Of a DNA stretch of 64,000 nucleotides, positions 43,984-55,657 are shown piece after piece. Both the position numbers and the translations under genes were made by a program. This DNA is from Roridomyces roridus (Eukaryota > Basidiomycota > Agaricomycetes > Agaricales > Mycenaceae), in the NCBI GenBank assembly GCA_029378245.1, contig JARKIF010000003.1, positions 2,852,001 through 2,916,000 of the forward strand. Direction: 5' to 3'. The notes beneath the pieces were generated by a model. That model did no database searches, had not been told where the DNA came from, and saw only the letters and a list, made by a program, of their open reading frames with translations. How positions within the stretch are numbered: the stretch's first letter is position 1; each line of letters begins with the position of its first letter.

Positions 43984-46268
43984 ATGTCGTCTCACGAGCG
44001 AGTGCCCAACGAGGTGTGGCTTGAAATTTTCGAGCTTCTTCCTCGTAGATTCCTCAAACACATCTATGCCACCGACAGAAAGTTCTCCAACGCATCCCGG
44101 GCGCTCCTTTTCAGCCATTTGGACTTCGACCCGTATCCAAGTCATCTCGAGAGCAAACGGGAGTTGGGATTGATGGTGATCGGTGGCATTGATGGTGGCA
44201 TTGATGGCGGCATTTTGCCAAACAAACAACCAAGGCAATCATCGGCATCAACGGCATCTCAGCTCCGGCCCCTTAGACTCTAAGACACTCGCGAGGAAAA
44301 TGGTATCTCATTGGCACGGTAATATATGTAGAACGACGCGTCGACGGGGCTAAGGTAGCATGCAAGGCATCGGCGGGTCCCCGAGTAGTCTGGGACGCTC
44401 AGGCATCGTATCATATCAAGTCATCGCCGACCGTGGGTTGCAGAGGTGGTCGGCAGCGGGCGCAGATGTGTTGGGAAGCAGGTAGTGTCCGAGAAGGGTT
44501 TCCAAGGTGTTGTGCATAGTCTTCAGCACGGCGAGATAGGACAGCGCAGACACGCACCTGCCACCGACATGACTCTGCGGGATCGCGGGCCAATCGCGGG
44601 CGCATTCTCGAGGCCTGAGAGCAATGTTGAGGCGAGCTTTACGGGTAGACGAGGGTTCAAGAGGGCTCAGGGTCGCTGCCTGGGCGAGAAAGAGGGCGAC
44701 GTCGAGGGAGACGAGGAGGGAGGCGAGCAATTGGTGAGGAGTGAGGAGCAGACCCGTTTGATCCGTGCAAAGTTTGCCGATGACAGGTGGCACTGATCGT
44801 GGCATTGATCGTGGCATTTTTGGTGGCATTCCCGACTCCCGTTTTTTGTGGTCATCTCGATCGGCCGAGATCTAGAGAGGACCCCGGTCCACCAGTTTCC
44901 GACGGCGTTCAATTGGAACTAGAACGCCTAGCATTCTGGTCTTCAGACGATATCGCCCCGCTTGTCCGGAAGCGCAATATGGCTCCGCGCCATTGGCGAG
45001 TGACGGCCGAGTCCCACACAGACCCGCCTCACATCCTCATGACTTCGTTTCTACACTGTTTGGGCAACTTCATCGGTCTCAAGACGCTGTATGCCCGTCA
45101 AGTGAATTTTACTCAAGAGGGACTTGCCCACCTTTGTCGGATATCCCCACTGGCAGAGATTGTCATCAACTGGTGCGGCGTGTTTCCGGGCGAGACCATC
45201 GACACCACAAGTCTCCAATTGCGCACCAAAAAGCTTCGCTATCTCGCGGACGACGACCAACACCGAAATGTGTGGCTCTCGATCGTTGATCGCGAGCACC
45301 TCCGCGACTTGGAGGCCGGTGGCAGCGCCAGCGTCGCGGATGGCACGATGTCTGATGGTCCGGCGTTCCCGAATGTGCATGATTTGAAATTCAACGCGAA
45401 CCTTTCCACCATCGATCAAGATCTCACCTTGTTGTCCAAATTCCCGGCGGTCTGCGCGCTCCGGCTCCTTGCGTGTGGAGATTTCCACCACGAGTCCACC
45501 GATCTATCATCGTTGTGTGCTTCGGACGTGTTACCTCTGTTGAGGGAATACCGCGGCCTCTGCGCGCTGTTGCACATCTTCCTCCCCAAGCACACCCTTA
45601 CACGCCTCATCATCGACGTTTGTCAGCCGGGGGAATTCATTTCCCAGTTGCACAGAGAATATGACCATATCACGATGCTAAACCTGGATGTCAATGCCCT
45701 TGACCAAGATGCTCTCAGCACCATATGCGGCCGCTTCCCCGCACTCCTCGATCTCCAAGTTTATATATTTGCCGACATCGGAGAGGGCGAGTACCAAGAT
45801 GGTATCAACCCTGTGGTGCGTCGAATAGACTCTTTCCCCCTCTATCGAGGTATCTCACAAGGATAACCCAGGCGACGGATTTCTTCTCCGCCTTCGCCTC
45901 GGATACGCCCGGGCTTCCATCAACGCTACAGCGCCTTGCGATTTCATGGGATTTTCATTTCCAGCGTTTGCACTCCGACGAATCTGAAGATGAGCCGGTG
46001 GCCTCTCTCGACAAGATACCCGACTTTCTTGCGAGCGGAAGAAGCTTAGGGGGAAATGCCCGGCGCTGAGGATACTCTGGCTTGATGGGCAGCATTTCAT
46101 GTTCAAGTGGCGCCAGTTGCTCCATAGAGAGGAGATGGAGCAGCAGCATGAAATCAAAGTTAGTGAGTGGACTTTCGAGATCGTCATTGACGTTCTGCTG
46201 ATTTGTTGTAACCAGCTGAGATCGAGAACCTACGGGAAGGGTTCGAGGATTTCTGGCAGGGACGGTGA
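43984..46268 (+). pseudogene. F-box array member 4, broken by an element and a frameshift
   Basis: ATG 43984 starts an intact F-box (ERVPNEVWLEIFELLPRRFL). The gene is cut after 44,150 by a 700-bp element and resumes at 44,861 in the same frame (RPRSREDPGPPVSDGVQLEL). The body continues to 45,815 (introns 45,816-45,871 and 46,163-46,215; exon ends like its paralogues, EGFEDFWQGR and stop at 46,268). In the exon 45,872-46,162 one base is missing near 46,034 (IPDFLA then out of frame), giving a stop at about 46,067. So the copy has two independent lesions. A weak donor/acceptor pair (44,175 and 44,786) could skip most of the element in frame, but the downstream frameshift would remain. Confidence 0.85.
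44151..44850. mobile_element. 700-bp inverted-terminal-repeat element with 10-bp target duplication
   Basis: Direct repeat 'gtcatctcga' at 44,141-44,150 and 44,851-44,860 flanks it. Removing one copy plus the element restores the F-box reading frame exactly. Termini: AAACGGGAGTTGGGATTG (44,155-44,172) against the reverse complement of 44,827-44,844 (AAACGGGAGTCGGGAATG), 16 of 18 identical. Arrays of 'ggcattgatggt' units lie at both ends. No transposase frame. A 9-11-bp duplication is typical of Mutator-like elements, so a MULE-derived MITE is the best guess. Confidence 0.85.
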
Positions 46269-46650
46269 AGCTGGAAGAAGCGGTCCAGGAGAGAGTAGTA
46301 TAATGGACCCTGGCGAATGGTATTTTGGCAAGTGTTTTTTTTTTTTTTTAATTCTGAACGGGCTAACGTGTGCGACAACTAGCTAAAGAGAAAAGTCGAC
46401 TACTGGGAAGAACGTTACGGGTTCCTTGTCCGCCAGACACTCGAGAATCGGAGAACACTCCGGCATCTCTGCGCCAACTGATACAGGTTTTTTTATTTTA
46501 TTTTCTTGGTAGACTCGTCGTGCACTGCGCAAAGTAGTAGGTCTATAGCCATCAGAAATACATTTTCCCTATCGCAATTAAAATAGGCATTCCCAGCGAA
46601 AAATACCAACAAGCCATTCCAGTGATACACGAAATGAAAACCACAGTCCT
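46269..46650. other. Spacer between convergent F-box and DUF4419 genes
   Basis: Holds a T15 homopolymer at about 46,335-46,350 and AT-rich likely 3' UTRs; no gene seen. Confidence 0.5.
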
Positions 46651-47999
46651 CTACTCGAGTCCCGCTTTCTTTCTGAAAATCCACCACCCCGTCGCCGGTT
46701 GAACTGTATCCATCTTGCCATCATCACCCGAAGACGAAACGACCGTCCCAACCACACCCGCAACCATCACACACGGCCACTCGGGATCTGGAGCCTCATC
46801 GTCGACCAGCTTGACGGGAACGTGCACGTATCCAAAGGGTATGTTCAGCGTCTCGACCATGTGGAACCGAGTCCCGTCCAGAATCAATTCGTTTTCAGAG
46901 TAAAAGGGCCCGGAGTATGCGTCCCAAAAGGCTGGCGCCGAGAGAGATTCAGGCGGGTTGGCGGTCGGAGACTGACGAAGTGAATGAGCGAGCGAATTTG
47001 TCGACAAGAGAAGAAACGCACCGATGTCTTGAGAGGCGGGCCAATCCACTGTCCCTCGGGGTCGAATACACAAAAGGCGGTGATCCAACCGGCGTAGTAG
47101 TCGTTCCCACTGCCTTGCGAGATATAATCGGCGACTTTGGACCAAAAGTCGATGTTTTCCGCAGCGTTCGGGTTATCGAACGCCCGAACGAAGCGCTTGA
47201 TGACGGGGACCAGCAGGTGATACCACGCGATCGTCTCGATTCCATACTCCTTCAGCTTCTCCAACCGCTGGAGGATATCCTCCCAGTCAGATTTATTCCC
47301 CGCGAGAGTGACACGCGGAATCCCACAGTCGCTCGACTCGAAGACGTACTCAAAGTACGCTTTGAGCGTCGACATCATGACGATCGCGCCGACGGTCTTG
47401 TCTTTGAGCGTCGTCGTGGAGAAGCTGGGGAGAACCCACGCACGGAGGGTGGGATCCACGATGTTCTCCTCCAGTTTACCGACCATCTGGCGGGAGAGGT
47501 CGGCAAAGTCCATGTGCTCGCGTTTGTCACGGGCAAAAATGCGCAGCTCCTTCTTGCCGTCGTGCGCGACGAAGTTGGCGCGTAGAAGCTCTGCGTTGGC
47601 GTTGACGTAGAAGTTGAACTGGGTGAGGATGTCGATCCAGACGTCGTCTGGGCGGATGACGAGATTGTGGTGTTTGTTGTACGCCGACATTATTGTGTCG
47701 ACGAAGCCGTTGGGGGTTGGGATGATGTTGTTCAATGTCGGAGGGGCCATGTGGCCGATCCCTGGTTCCTGGGGTGGTTTAGACTTGGTGAACGGGTTGA
47801 ATTTAGAGAGCCGCTTCTTCACGGGGGTTTCGGCCTTCCACGGGGTATCGGCCTGGGAGAAGGAGGACCCCAGGACAATGCCGGCAGTTGCATATTGGTC
47901 GGGACATGCCTGAGCGAGAAGATACTCGGCTGTGAGAGCCTGCCCTTTGAGGGTCAGCTCGTTCGAAGGATGTTCGGCGACAGTGAATGAGATGGGCAT
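46651..47999 (-). CDS. DUF4419 domain protein, copy 1, 432 aa
   Basis: Exons 47999-47022 and 46971-46651 with a GTGCGT intron of 50 nt. Conserved DUF4419 blocks are present: HNLVIRPDDVWIDILTQFNF near residue 100, AHDGKKEL, DPTLRAWVLPSFSTTT, CGIPRVTLAGNKSDWEDILQ, YHLLVPVIKRFVRAFD and GWITAFCVFD. The second exon adds the C-terminal half-module (ESLSAPAFWDAYSGPF, TVQPATGWWIF). The family is widespread in fungi and some protists, with no assigned biochemical function; no signal peptide or TM is visible. ATG 47999 (MPISFTVAEHPSN) is preferred because copy 2 begins with the same residues; the frame runs further upstream but without an ATG. A sister copy lies at 61,880-63,253. Confidence 0.88.
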
Positions 48000-48369
48000 T
48001 TGGGGCTGAGATAAGAGGCATCCACGACGCTTTATGAGAGAACCGTGCACAGCCAAACCCCGCCGAGAAGCAGGCAATAGCTGTATTCCGATGCGGCCTG
48101 CGAATGCTTGGCGAATGCTGTCAAGTTCGCACGCGGGCCATTGCGTGACGGCGGCATCATCCAATTCAATCAGTTCCGGCAAGGTTCCGGCGGCCGGCCC
48201 GCCACGTCAAGACCGCGTGGCTCTTTTTCGTCTTACCACCATGATCACCCACCACACATACACTGGCTACACCCGGAAAAAGGCAGAAAATCAGCACAAC
48301 TTCTTCCGAAATACATCCTGGAGTCTCTTTAAGACGACCGTCGTCGTCTGACGATGCCTGCACCCCAAC
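48000..48369. promoter_or_regulatory. Divergent intergenic region DUF4419 / pectin methylesterase
   Basis: 370 bp between two start codons pointing apart, so both promoters must lie here unless upstream exons exist. An acceptor-like CAG just before the DUF4419 ATG, shared with copy 2 at 61,877-61,879, could mark an upstream non-coding exon. No convincing TATA box. Confidence 0.4.
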
Positions 48370-49734
48370 ATGCACGCATTCCTCTTCCTCGCGGCTTTTC
48401 TCTTCTCGAGTATCCTCGGCAGTCCACTGGAGAAGCGCGTGTCCCGCACCACTCCGCCCTCGGGCGCTGTCGTCGTCCGGCAATCTGGTGCCACCAGCGG
48501 GCAGTTCACCACCATACAGGCTGCGATCAACTCTCTTCCGAACGATAGTTCAGCGAGGACTATATTCATCTACCCCGGTGAGTATACAATTCCAGAGCTA
48601 ATACATCTTTTTTCATCCTGTCCAAAGGCACATACTCGGAACAAGTCATCATCTCGAGGGCGGGACAGCTGACAGTGCGTCTTCAAGCTTCAAGTTCGGC
48701 ATCATTCCCCTCATCCGACGTTTGGCAGATTTATGGCTCCACGACGGACAGCACGAGCTACGTACAGAACTCTGTGACCATCACGCACTCGGACTCGGCT
48801 GCGCAAGAGGGAAGCGACCAGCCTAGCGCGACTCTCCAAGTCCTCAAAGCCAACTTCGCGTTGTACAATGTGAATGTGAAGAATACTGTACGATTCTCAA
48901 TTTGAATTGAATTGGATGAAGCTCATGCACAATTAGTATGGCGTGGGCTCGCAAGCACTGGCTCTGGCAGCATACGGTACCAGCCAGGGTTACTACGGAG
49001 TGCGTTCCTTCACAATTGACAAACTTGCCTTTTGACTTGCAATACCAGGTTGGATTCTACGGGTTTGTCTAATCCTGGCTCCCTAAAAAAAAAGTCTCAT
49101 CATGAACAGGTACCAAGACACCCTCCTCGCCGAGACCGGGGACCAATTCTACGGCAATTGCTACATCGAGGGCGCGGTCGACTTTATCTGGGGCCAGCAC
49201 GCTTTTGCGTTCTTCCAAAACGCGGTCATTGCTTCCAAGGCTGCTGGGTCCATCACCGCCGACGGCCCGTCTTCGGCGACGGACAGTCTGTGTGAGTATT
49301 TTTTCCGATTCATACACGATTAGACTAACCCGTGGACTCGCTTCTAGTCGTCATTAATCAATCGAACATCATCTTGGCCTCCGACGCCACGTCCTCGCTC
49401 ACGGGTCAAGTCTACCTCGGCCGCCCGTGGTCCCAATACGCTCAGTTCGTCTATTCGTTATTTCCTTTGATCATCTCATTCTTTTTCTCCTTACAGCGTC
49501 GTATACACTTCCTGCAGCCTCGGTGCACACATCAACCCCGCAGGCTGGTCCATCTGGTCCACCGCCACGCCCAACACCGCGGACGTCCTGTTCGCAGAAT
49601 ACGCCAGTACCGGAGCCGGCGCTTCCGGCACCCGTGCGTCCTTCTCCAAGAAGTTGACTTCAACGTCGGGGTATACGATTGCGAGCGTGTTGGGGAGCGG
49701 GTATACGTCTTGGGTTGATTTGAGTTATGTTTGA
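48370..49734 (+). CDS. Secreted pectin methylesterase (carbohydrate esterase family 8), 335 aa
   Basis: Eight exons: 48370-48577, 48628-48674, 48729-48887, 48937-48999, 49049-49062 (14 nt), 49110-49291, 49348-49444, 49497-49734. The product starts with a signal peptide (MHAFLFLAAFLFSSILGS) and a Kex2-like site (LEKR). Pectinesterase motifs are complete: FTTIQAAINSLP near residue 50, GYQDTL with Asp167, GAVDFIWG with Asp188, and LGRPW with Arg250 and Trp252. It hydrolyses methyl esters of homogalacturonan outside the cell, opening pectin to polygalacturonases and lyases. Length fits a single catalytic domain. The frame is intact across all junctions; the 14-nt exon encodes VGFYG at the active site. 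This is a plant-cell-wall-degrading trait expected of litter or wood-associated fungi. Confidence 0.96.
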
Positions 49735-50209
49735 GGGGTGTTTCCTTTTGTTCGAATGATTGGAATGTTACACTGTAACGAATGCTTCGGCTATGGTTTC
49801 CTAAGATCTTGTCCCTCGACGGGCCGCGTGCGGGTATCGGTCCGGCGTGTCATTCAATCGAGCCATGTTCGGCGGCTCTATCAGCGTGAATTCAACGCTG
49901 TCACCTGCTCTTGTCCGCTGCACACCTGTGACTCACGAAGATCTTCCACCAGGAGACCCTCTCCTCTCCTCGACGGCTCCCACGCACAAACTTCGGGCAA
50001 TCTGCTGGCTGGCCATCATCTTGGATATCCGAGCTCGTGTTCGCCCTGGAAATGCTCCATTGCCTCATGGCTTTGCCGATTTTCTCACACACGTCCGTTT
50101 TCCGAGGCAAAGATCTGCTGCTAGGGGCGTTTTTATACCATTCCTCTCATGGCACCGGTAATAGGGCGGGCGCTCTATGCCCCGCTGGCATCCCAGTTTT
50201 TCGACCACC
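49735..50209. other. Spacer between PME and DUF6533 genes
   Basis: No gene recognised; one 100-codon frame lacks any family feature. A 'ttttatacc' near 50,130-50,140 could serve as TATA box for the gene at 50,210. Confidence 0.4.
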
Positions 50210-51796
50210 ATGACCTCGGAGGCGCAAGATATGAATATGGGTGGGCTGGACTACGTTAGATTCGCGTGGGACAGGTGCGTCCCTCTGTTCTGTTTCCTCC
50301 CGGCACATATATCCCAGACTGACTGACTTGTCCAGCCGACTATACCGTTGTTTCTTCGTGGCAGGGCTAACCATCGTCATGTACGACCACTTGCTGACTC
50401 TGCCGACGGAAGTCAAGTACATCTGGTCATCCAAGCTCCGACCGAGCACATGCTGGTTCCTCCTCGTTCGATACGCCGGGTTTTGTGCGAATGTCGTCGT
50501 GGCGGTGTTTTATTTCGCGGATTTGAATCTCGAGGTACGTCCGTCGTGTGACTCTCTTCCTTACTTGACGTGTTTAGACGTAGGCGTCCATTCATTCGAA
50601 GCAAGCAAACTGGATCTGATACAATCGCCCTGTTAGTTGCGTCAAGATGCAATTCGTTTGGGAGTTCCTCCTCGTCATTCAAGAGGTCTTGATCGAATGT
50701 GCGTCTCTATATCTCCAGTGTGCACGACCGACCGACTAATACCTCTAGGCACGCTCGGCCTCCGAGTATTCGCAATGTACGGCCTCAATCTATGGATTCT
50801 AGCCTGTCTACTCCCAGCCGGCGGTCTTGCCGCGGCGCTTGCCTTGGTAGGTGATATTCCACCACGACGGTGAATTCGATCTCACTTTTCTTTCTTTCAA
50901 ATACAGTGGGCGATCATCAAGTACGGACACCCGAAAATGCTCTCCGCACCCGGAATCGTTGGATGCCATATGGCGATTCCCCACCCCGAGTCAGTGTTTT
51001 CATAATCAATCATCATATTAGTATCTCAATGTCCCTTCTTATGCAGTGCCCTTCGTCTCGCGGGGGCCTGGGAAGCCCAGTAAGCTCGTTCCTCTGCTGG
51101 CGCTTCCAAAACAGAGAGAGAGCTTATTATCATGGCCAGACTTCTTTGCGATACGCTCGTCGTCGTCCTCACCGTGCGCGCTGCGTACAGTCAACGGCGC
51201 ATGTCTCCGCTATATAGAGGGTCGCTCATGGAGAGGATGGCTACAGATGGTGTGTCAAATTTTGAACAAATTTCAGCAAATAGTGCTGTAATTGCGTTCA
51301 TGGCTGAATTTTCTGTTTAGGTGGGATGTACTTTGGGTGCGATCGAGCTTTATATTCCTCATAGCACAGCTGATATCGTACAGAATAATCGTGATCGTCA
51401 ATCTGGCGAATCTGTTGACTTTCTACGTGAGTTGTATCGATTTCAGAACCAGAGGATCTAAACTCAAAGCGCACAGGTTGGCGATGTGCGTTATCCAGCG
51501 CCCTGCAGAATCGGTATCTAACTTTCCTCTCCAGATATTACTCTCGGGGTTCATGTCATGGTTTACAACGAGGCAAGCCACTGTACTTTCCTCCATGGTC
51601 CAATCTTGAGTTCAACCGACTTTTCTTTAGCCTATCAGTGACTCTACTCTCAAGGTTAATGCTCAACCTCCACGAGGCAGCGCATGTCGGGTTGAATGAG
51701 ACTAATACTAATGAACCGGATTCGATGGAGATGGAGTCTTTGAGATTTCCAACACAGCGGACTGTGCCTACGATGATAGAGACGTTTGGGCGTTGA
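50210..51796 (+). CDS. DUF6533 multi-TM protein, 13 small exons, 307 aa
   Basis: Model: 50210-50274, 50336-50534, 50578-50579, 50637-50698, 50749-50846, 50907-50989, 51047-51079, 51140-51249, 51321-51336, 51384-51426, 51477-51485, 51535-51572, 51631-51796. The sum is 308 codons including the stop. The N-terminal DUF6533 signature is clear (MYDHLLTLPTEVKYIWSSKL then TCWFLLVRYAGF). Further helices follow: VWEFLLVIQEVLIECTLGLR, WILACLLPAGGLAAALAL, VNLANLLTFY and SLSVTLLSRLMLNL, about seven in all. The cytosolic tail is polar (NETNTNEPDSMEMESL). DUF6533 proteins are abundant in Agaricomycetes and of unknown function. The 2-nt exon 3 is inferred because it restores the frame between LNLE and CVKMQFVWEF; the last intron has a GC donor. 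If the 2-nt exon is wrong, the gene carries a frameshift. Confidence 0.8.
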
Positions 51797-51993
51797 AACT
51801 TGGGGGGACATTTGGAGTCGGACTCTTTTTTTCGGGAGGTACAAAACACGATGTATGTACTTTGAATGTGTAGCAAAAGAAAATGTATTGTCAATAGGAT
51901 TTGTGGTTGAACTGTTGAACTTACATAAGTTGAACTTGAGTCTAGACCCGCCGTTGCCATGATATCGTCATTCATCGCTTGTCTTCTCACGCC

Positions 51994-53522
51994 ATGTCCT
52001 CTCGCGAACGAGTGCCCACCGAGATTTGGCTGGAAATATTCGGCCATCTTCCGCTCTCGTCTCTCAAACAGACCTCTCTGACTCAGCGAGAGTTCAAAAG
52101 CATTGCCCGTACCCTGCTGTTCAATCACTTCCGTCTTCAGCCCTACGCGTCCCACTACAAATCCGGCGCTGTTCCTCACACTCCTGCGGTCGTGAAGCGC
52201 AATGTCGAACGATTAGACTTCTGGTCATCGTCGGAGAGTGTAGCATAGCTGTGGAACGATTAACGGATTTGCCGGCGGAGGCTGACACCTCGCCTTTCGT
52301 TGTCTTGGTGGCATTTTTCGACCGCTTCGAGATGTTCACCGGCCTCAAGAAACTCTTCGCACTTTTCTCAGATAGGAGTCACTCGCTTGTGTCAATCATC
52401 CGTCCTGGACGATCTCGATATCGAGGACTGCCACATCATCCCTGGCGAGCACATCGACACCGCCGGGCTGCAGTTGCGTCTCTCCAAGTTTCGCTACACG
52501 CCCAACCGAAGAAAAGGCAGATTTGTGGATCCCGCTCCTCCATCCTGAGCACCTCCGCGTCCTGGAGGTTTTCGCCGACCCATACCTCAAGCTCATGAAC
52601 GAGACGATGGTTTCGAGTCCCGTATTCCCGCATGTACACACATTGCGGACGAGTGTCATTCCCGGTACCTTGTCACGGAACCTCCTCGCCTGGTCAAAGT
52701 TCCCGGGTGTGCGCAGTCTCGGGCTCTCGAATCGGGGAGTTCAAACTTCCCCGTTCGGTCCGACACACCCCGTGGTTTGTCCAGACGTAATGCCTCTACT
52801 CGAGGAATACGAGGGGTGCCCCCATGCTTTGCATCTCTTCGCCGCGCGGGCCACACTTATGCGTGTCTGCATTGACCACTGCAGTCTGGATGGCCTGATC
52901 GCCTGCCTCAATTGGGTACAAAGTCCACAGGTCACCTCGTTCAACATCGGTCTTCTTGACGTCTTGGATGTTAGCAACCTGAGCGTCATCTTCAACTCCT
53001 TCCCGATGCTGCAGGCTCTGCGTATCTTCGTTCTGAACAACGACGATGAAGCCGCGTACGGTTGGGAAGGAGGATGTTCCGATTCCACGGTATGTGTCGC
53101 AACTTTTTATAAACCGTGTTCCAAAACTCACAACGATTCACGCATCAGGCTGCAATATTTTTCTCCAAACTCACAGAATCACCCACACTCCCTCCGAGCC
53201 TGCGATATCTGACCTTCATATGGGAATCAGAGTCCAGGAATGACTAACCACGAAACAGGGAGCGAGATTCTTCTCAACAGTCGCGGAAGCACACACACTC
53301 CCGAGTACCTTGCAATGCCTGACCCTCATCTGGGAATCCGAATACAGGTACGTCAACCCGCCGGAATTTATCGTCAGGCTCGCCGACATCCCCGCCATGA
53401 GCAAGAAACTGCGTGAAAGATGTCCCGAGTTGAAGAAACTGTGGCTGGAAGGCAATCATTTCGTATCAACGTGGCGCCTCCACGACTAGGACGAAGAAGG
53501 AGAAGAAAAGACGACAGTGTGA
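51994..53522 (+). pseudogene. F-box gene, second subfamily, deleted in several places
   Basis: ATG 51994 opens RERVPTEIWLEIFGHLPLSSL, but comparison with 55,658 shows small deletions. About 19 nt are lost near 52,237 (frame shifts, then TAG), about 11 nt near 52,352, and some 30 nt near 52,500. The later body (HLRVLEVFADPYLKL to LNNDDEAAYGWEGG) is open from 52,523, an intron follows, and the last coding exon ends early at a TAG after STWRLHD (53,486-53,488). No full protein is possible. The promoter shares 'gttgaacttgagtctagac' with the minus-strand paralogue. Confidence 0.87.
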
Positions 53523-53805
53523 GACTGTGAGCGCTTGAACTTGTTGTCCATGTCGAATCACAGTGTTATAGGTCCAAGATTGTACTCGTCGTCGTAGTTT
53601 GCTGTATAGTATAGTAGAATGTCGAATCATGTTTTTGTGCCATTTCTCTCTCGTGGAGGCTCCACAGTGACACCGATGTAGTTCATACAACTTGCGAGAC
53701 CGTGGCCGTCGTGAACCTGCAGCTGTGCGACTGAGCGCGCTACCCATCTACAATTCAATTACACGAGCCAGACCAAGTCAGGGGTGAGTAGCGTAATTCT
53801 TCAAT

Positions 53806-55384
53806 CTAGTTGCCCTCCCAGAAATCCTCGTGACCATCTCCTTTGGAACCAACTAGAGTAAGGTAAGAATCATTCAGTACGAGTACGACCCGGTCAGGTT
53901 CAAGCACTCACTGGTTCCCACTGTCGTCTTTTCTTCCCCTTCTTCCTCTGAATCGCTGCGACGCCACGTCGACACGAAATGTATCCCTTCAAGCCACACC
54001 TTCCTCAGCGCAGGACATCTTTCACGCAGTTTCTTGCGCATGGCAGGGATGTCTGCGAGCCCGTCGATAGATTCCGGCGGGTTGACGTACCTGTATTCGG
54101 ATTCCCAGATGAGGGTCAGGTATTGCAAGGTACTCGGGAGTGTGGGTGCTTCCGCGACTGTCGAGAAGAATCTCGCTCCCTGAATGAATCGTGGTCAGTC
54201 AAGCAAATTGAACCGAATTTCCATCCGAAACGTACCGTTGAATCGGGACACCCTCCCTCCCCGCCATCATCGTCATCGTCGTTGTTTATAACGACGATGC
54301 TGATAACCTGGAGCATGGGGAAGGTGTCGAAGATGAGGCTCAGGTTGGTGACGTCCATGATATCCAATCCAGCACTGAACGAAGTGATTTGTGGACTTTG
54401 TCCCCAGTTGAGGCTGGGCATCAATGTCCTCAGACAACTCTGGGGGATGTCGACGCGCCTGAGTGTCGCCCGCGCGGCGAAGAGGGGGAGAGCCTGTGGG
54501 CACCCAGTGTACTCTTCGAGCAGGGACATAACGTCTGGAGGGACCACACGGTGCGCAGCCTGATCCAGCGGGAGAGTGTCGGATTCCCAGCACCAGAGGG
54601 AGAGACTGTGTACACCCGGGAACTTGTCCCAGGCGAGACGGTTCCGCGACAAGATAGCAGGATCAAACTTGGTCCGCAATGTGTGCACATGCGGGAATAC
54701 GGGACCCAAAGCCATCGTCTCGTTCATGAGCTCGAGGTGTGGGTCGACCGAAACATCCAGGACGCGGAGGGGCTCCGGATGGAGGAGTGGGATCCACAAA
54801 TCTGCCTTTTCTTCGGTCGGGCGTGTTTGGGACCAAGGCTGCGTGTAGCGAAAATTAGAGAGACGCAACTGCAGCCCCGTGGTGTCGATGTACTCGCCAG
54901 GGATGATGTGGCAGTCCTCCATTTCGAGATCGTCCAAGACGGATGATTGGCACAAGCGAGTGACTCCTATCTGAGAAAAGTGCGCTCGACGGGCGGAGAG
55001 TTTCTTGAGGCCGGTGAAGACCTCGAAGCGGTCGAAGAAGGCCGCCAGAACAGTCGAGGTCAATGGGTCTGGCCCAGGACCCCCATATTCATAACCACCC
55101 GCGTGGATGGTGCACTCTCGAACCAAGGGAGCTATCTCGGCCGACGACCAAAACTCTATTCGTTCGAGATGGCGCTGGACGATGGTCGGATTGTCGGTGA
55201 CAGGGACGCGGCAGTTGGAGAAGAAAATGGCGTAGGGGCCCAGGTGAAAACGACTGAAAAGTAGGGTACGGGATGGGATTTTGAACTCTCGGTGAGTCAC
55301 AGAGGTCTGTTTGAGAGCCGAGAGCGGAAGGTGACCGAATATCTCGAGCCAAATTTCGGTGGGCACTCGCTCGCAGGAGGACAT
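53806..55384 (-). CDS. F-box protein, second subfamily, intact copy, 487 aa
   Basis: Exons 55384-54236, 54179-53912 and 53852-53806 (introns 56 and 59 nt). The F-box is CERVPTEIWLEIFGHLPLSAL with RTLLFSRFHLGPY. A leucine-rich body with an ADLWIPLLHPEPLRVLDV block and FPGVHSLSLW follows, then an Asp-rich NNDDDDDGGEGG spacer before intron 1. The second exon has GARFFSTVAEAPTLPS and RCPALRKVWLEGIHF; the last exon ends GHEDFWEGN. All junctions keep frame. Probable SCF adaptor with unknown target. It is the only intact member of this subfamily in the window. Its start is 273 bp from the start of the divergent paralogue at 55,658. ATG 55384 is chosen over non-ATG upstream codons. Confidence 0.88.
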
Positions 55385-55657
55385 TGTGGTCGAAGGCAAG
55401 CGATGAATGATTGACTCCTATCTAGGCTCGCTACCGAGATAAGAAGCCAGATCAATGACGTACCATGGCAACGGCGGTCTAGACTCAAGTTCAACTTATG
55501 AACAGAGTGCTTGTGAGGAAATGTACCTCATTTTATGGGGCAGAAATCGTGGTTGTGTCAAGACCGAGCTCAATCCTGTACTTACAACGACACATCGTCG
55601 GGATAGGAGTCGATCAATTCTTGATTTCACATCATTCACCGCTTGTCTTCTCCCGCC
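55385..55657. promoter_or_regulatory. Shared bidirectional promoter of two F-box paralogues
   Basis: 273 bp separate two divergent F-box starts. Both sides carry 'gataggagtc' and an 'attca.cgcttg' block close to the ATG; the same blocks precede the pseudogene at 51,994. The inverted pair therefore probably arose by inverted duplication that included the promoter. Confidence 0.6.
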
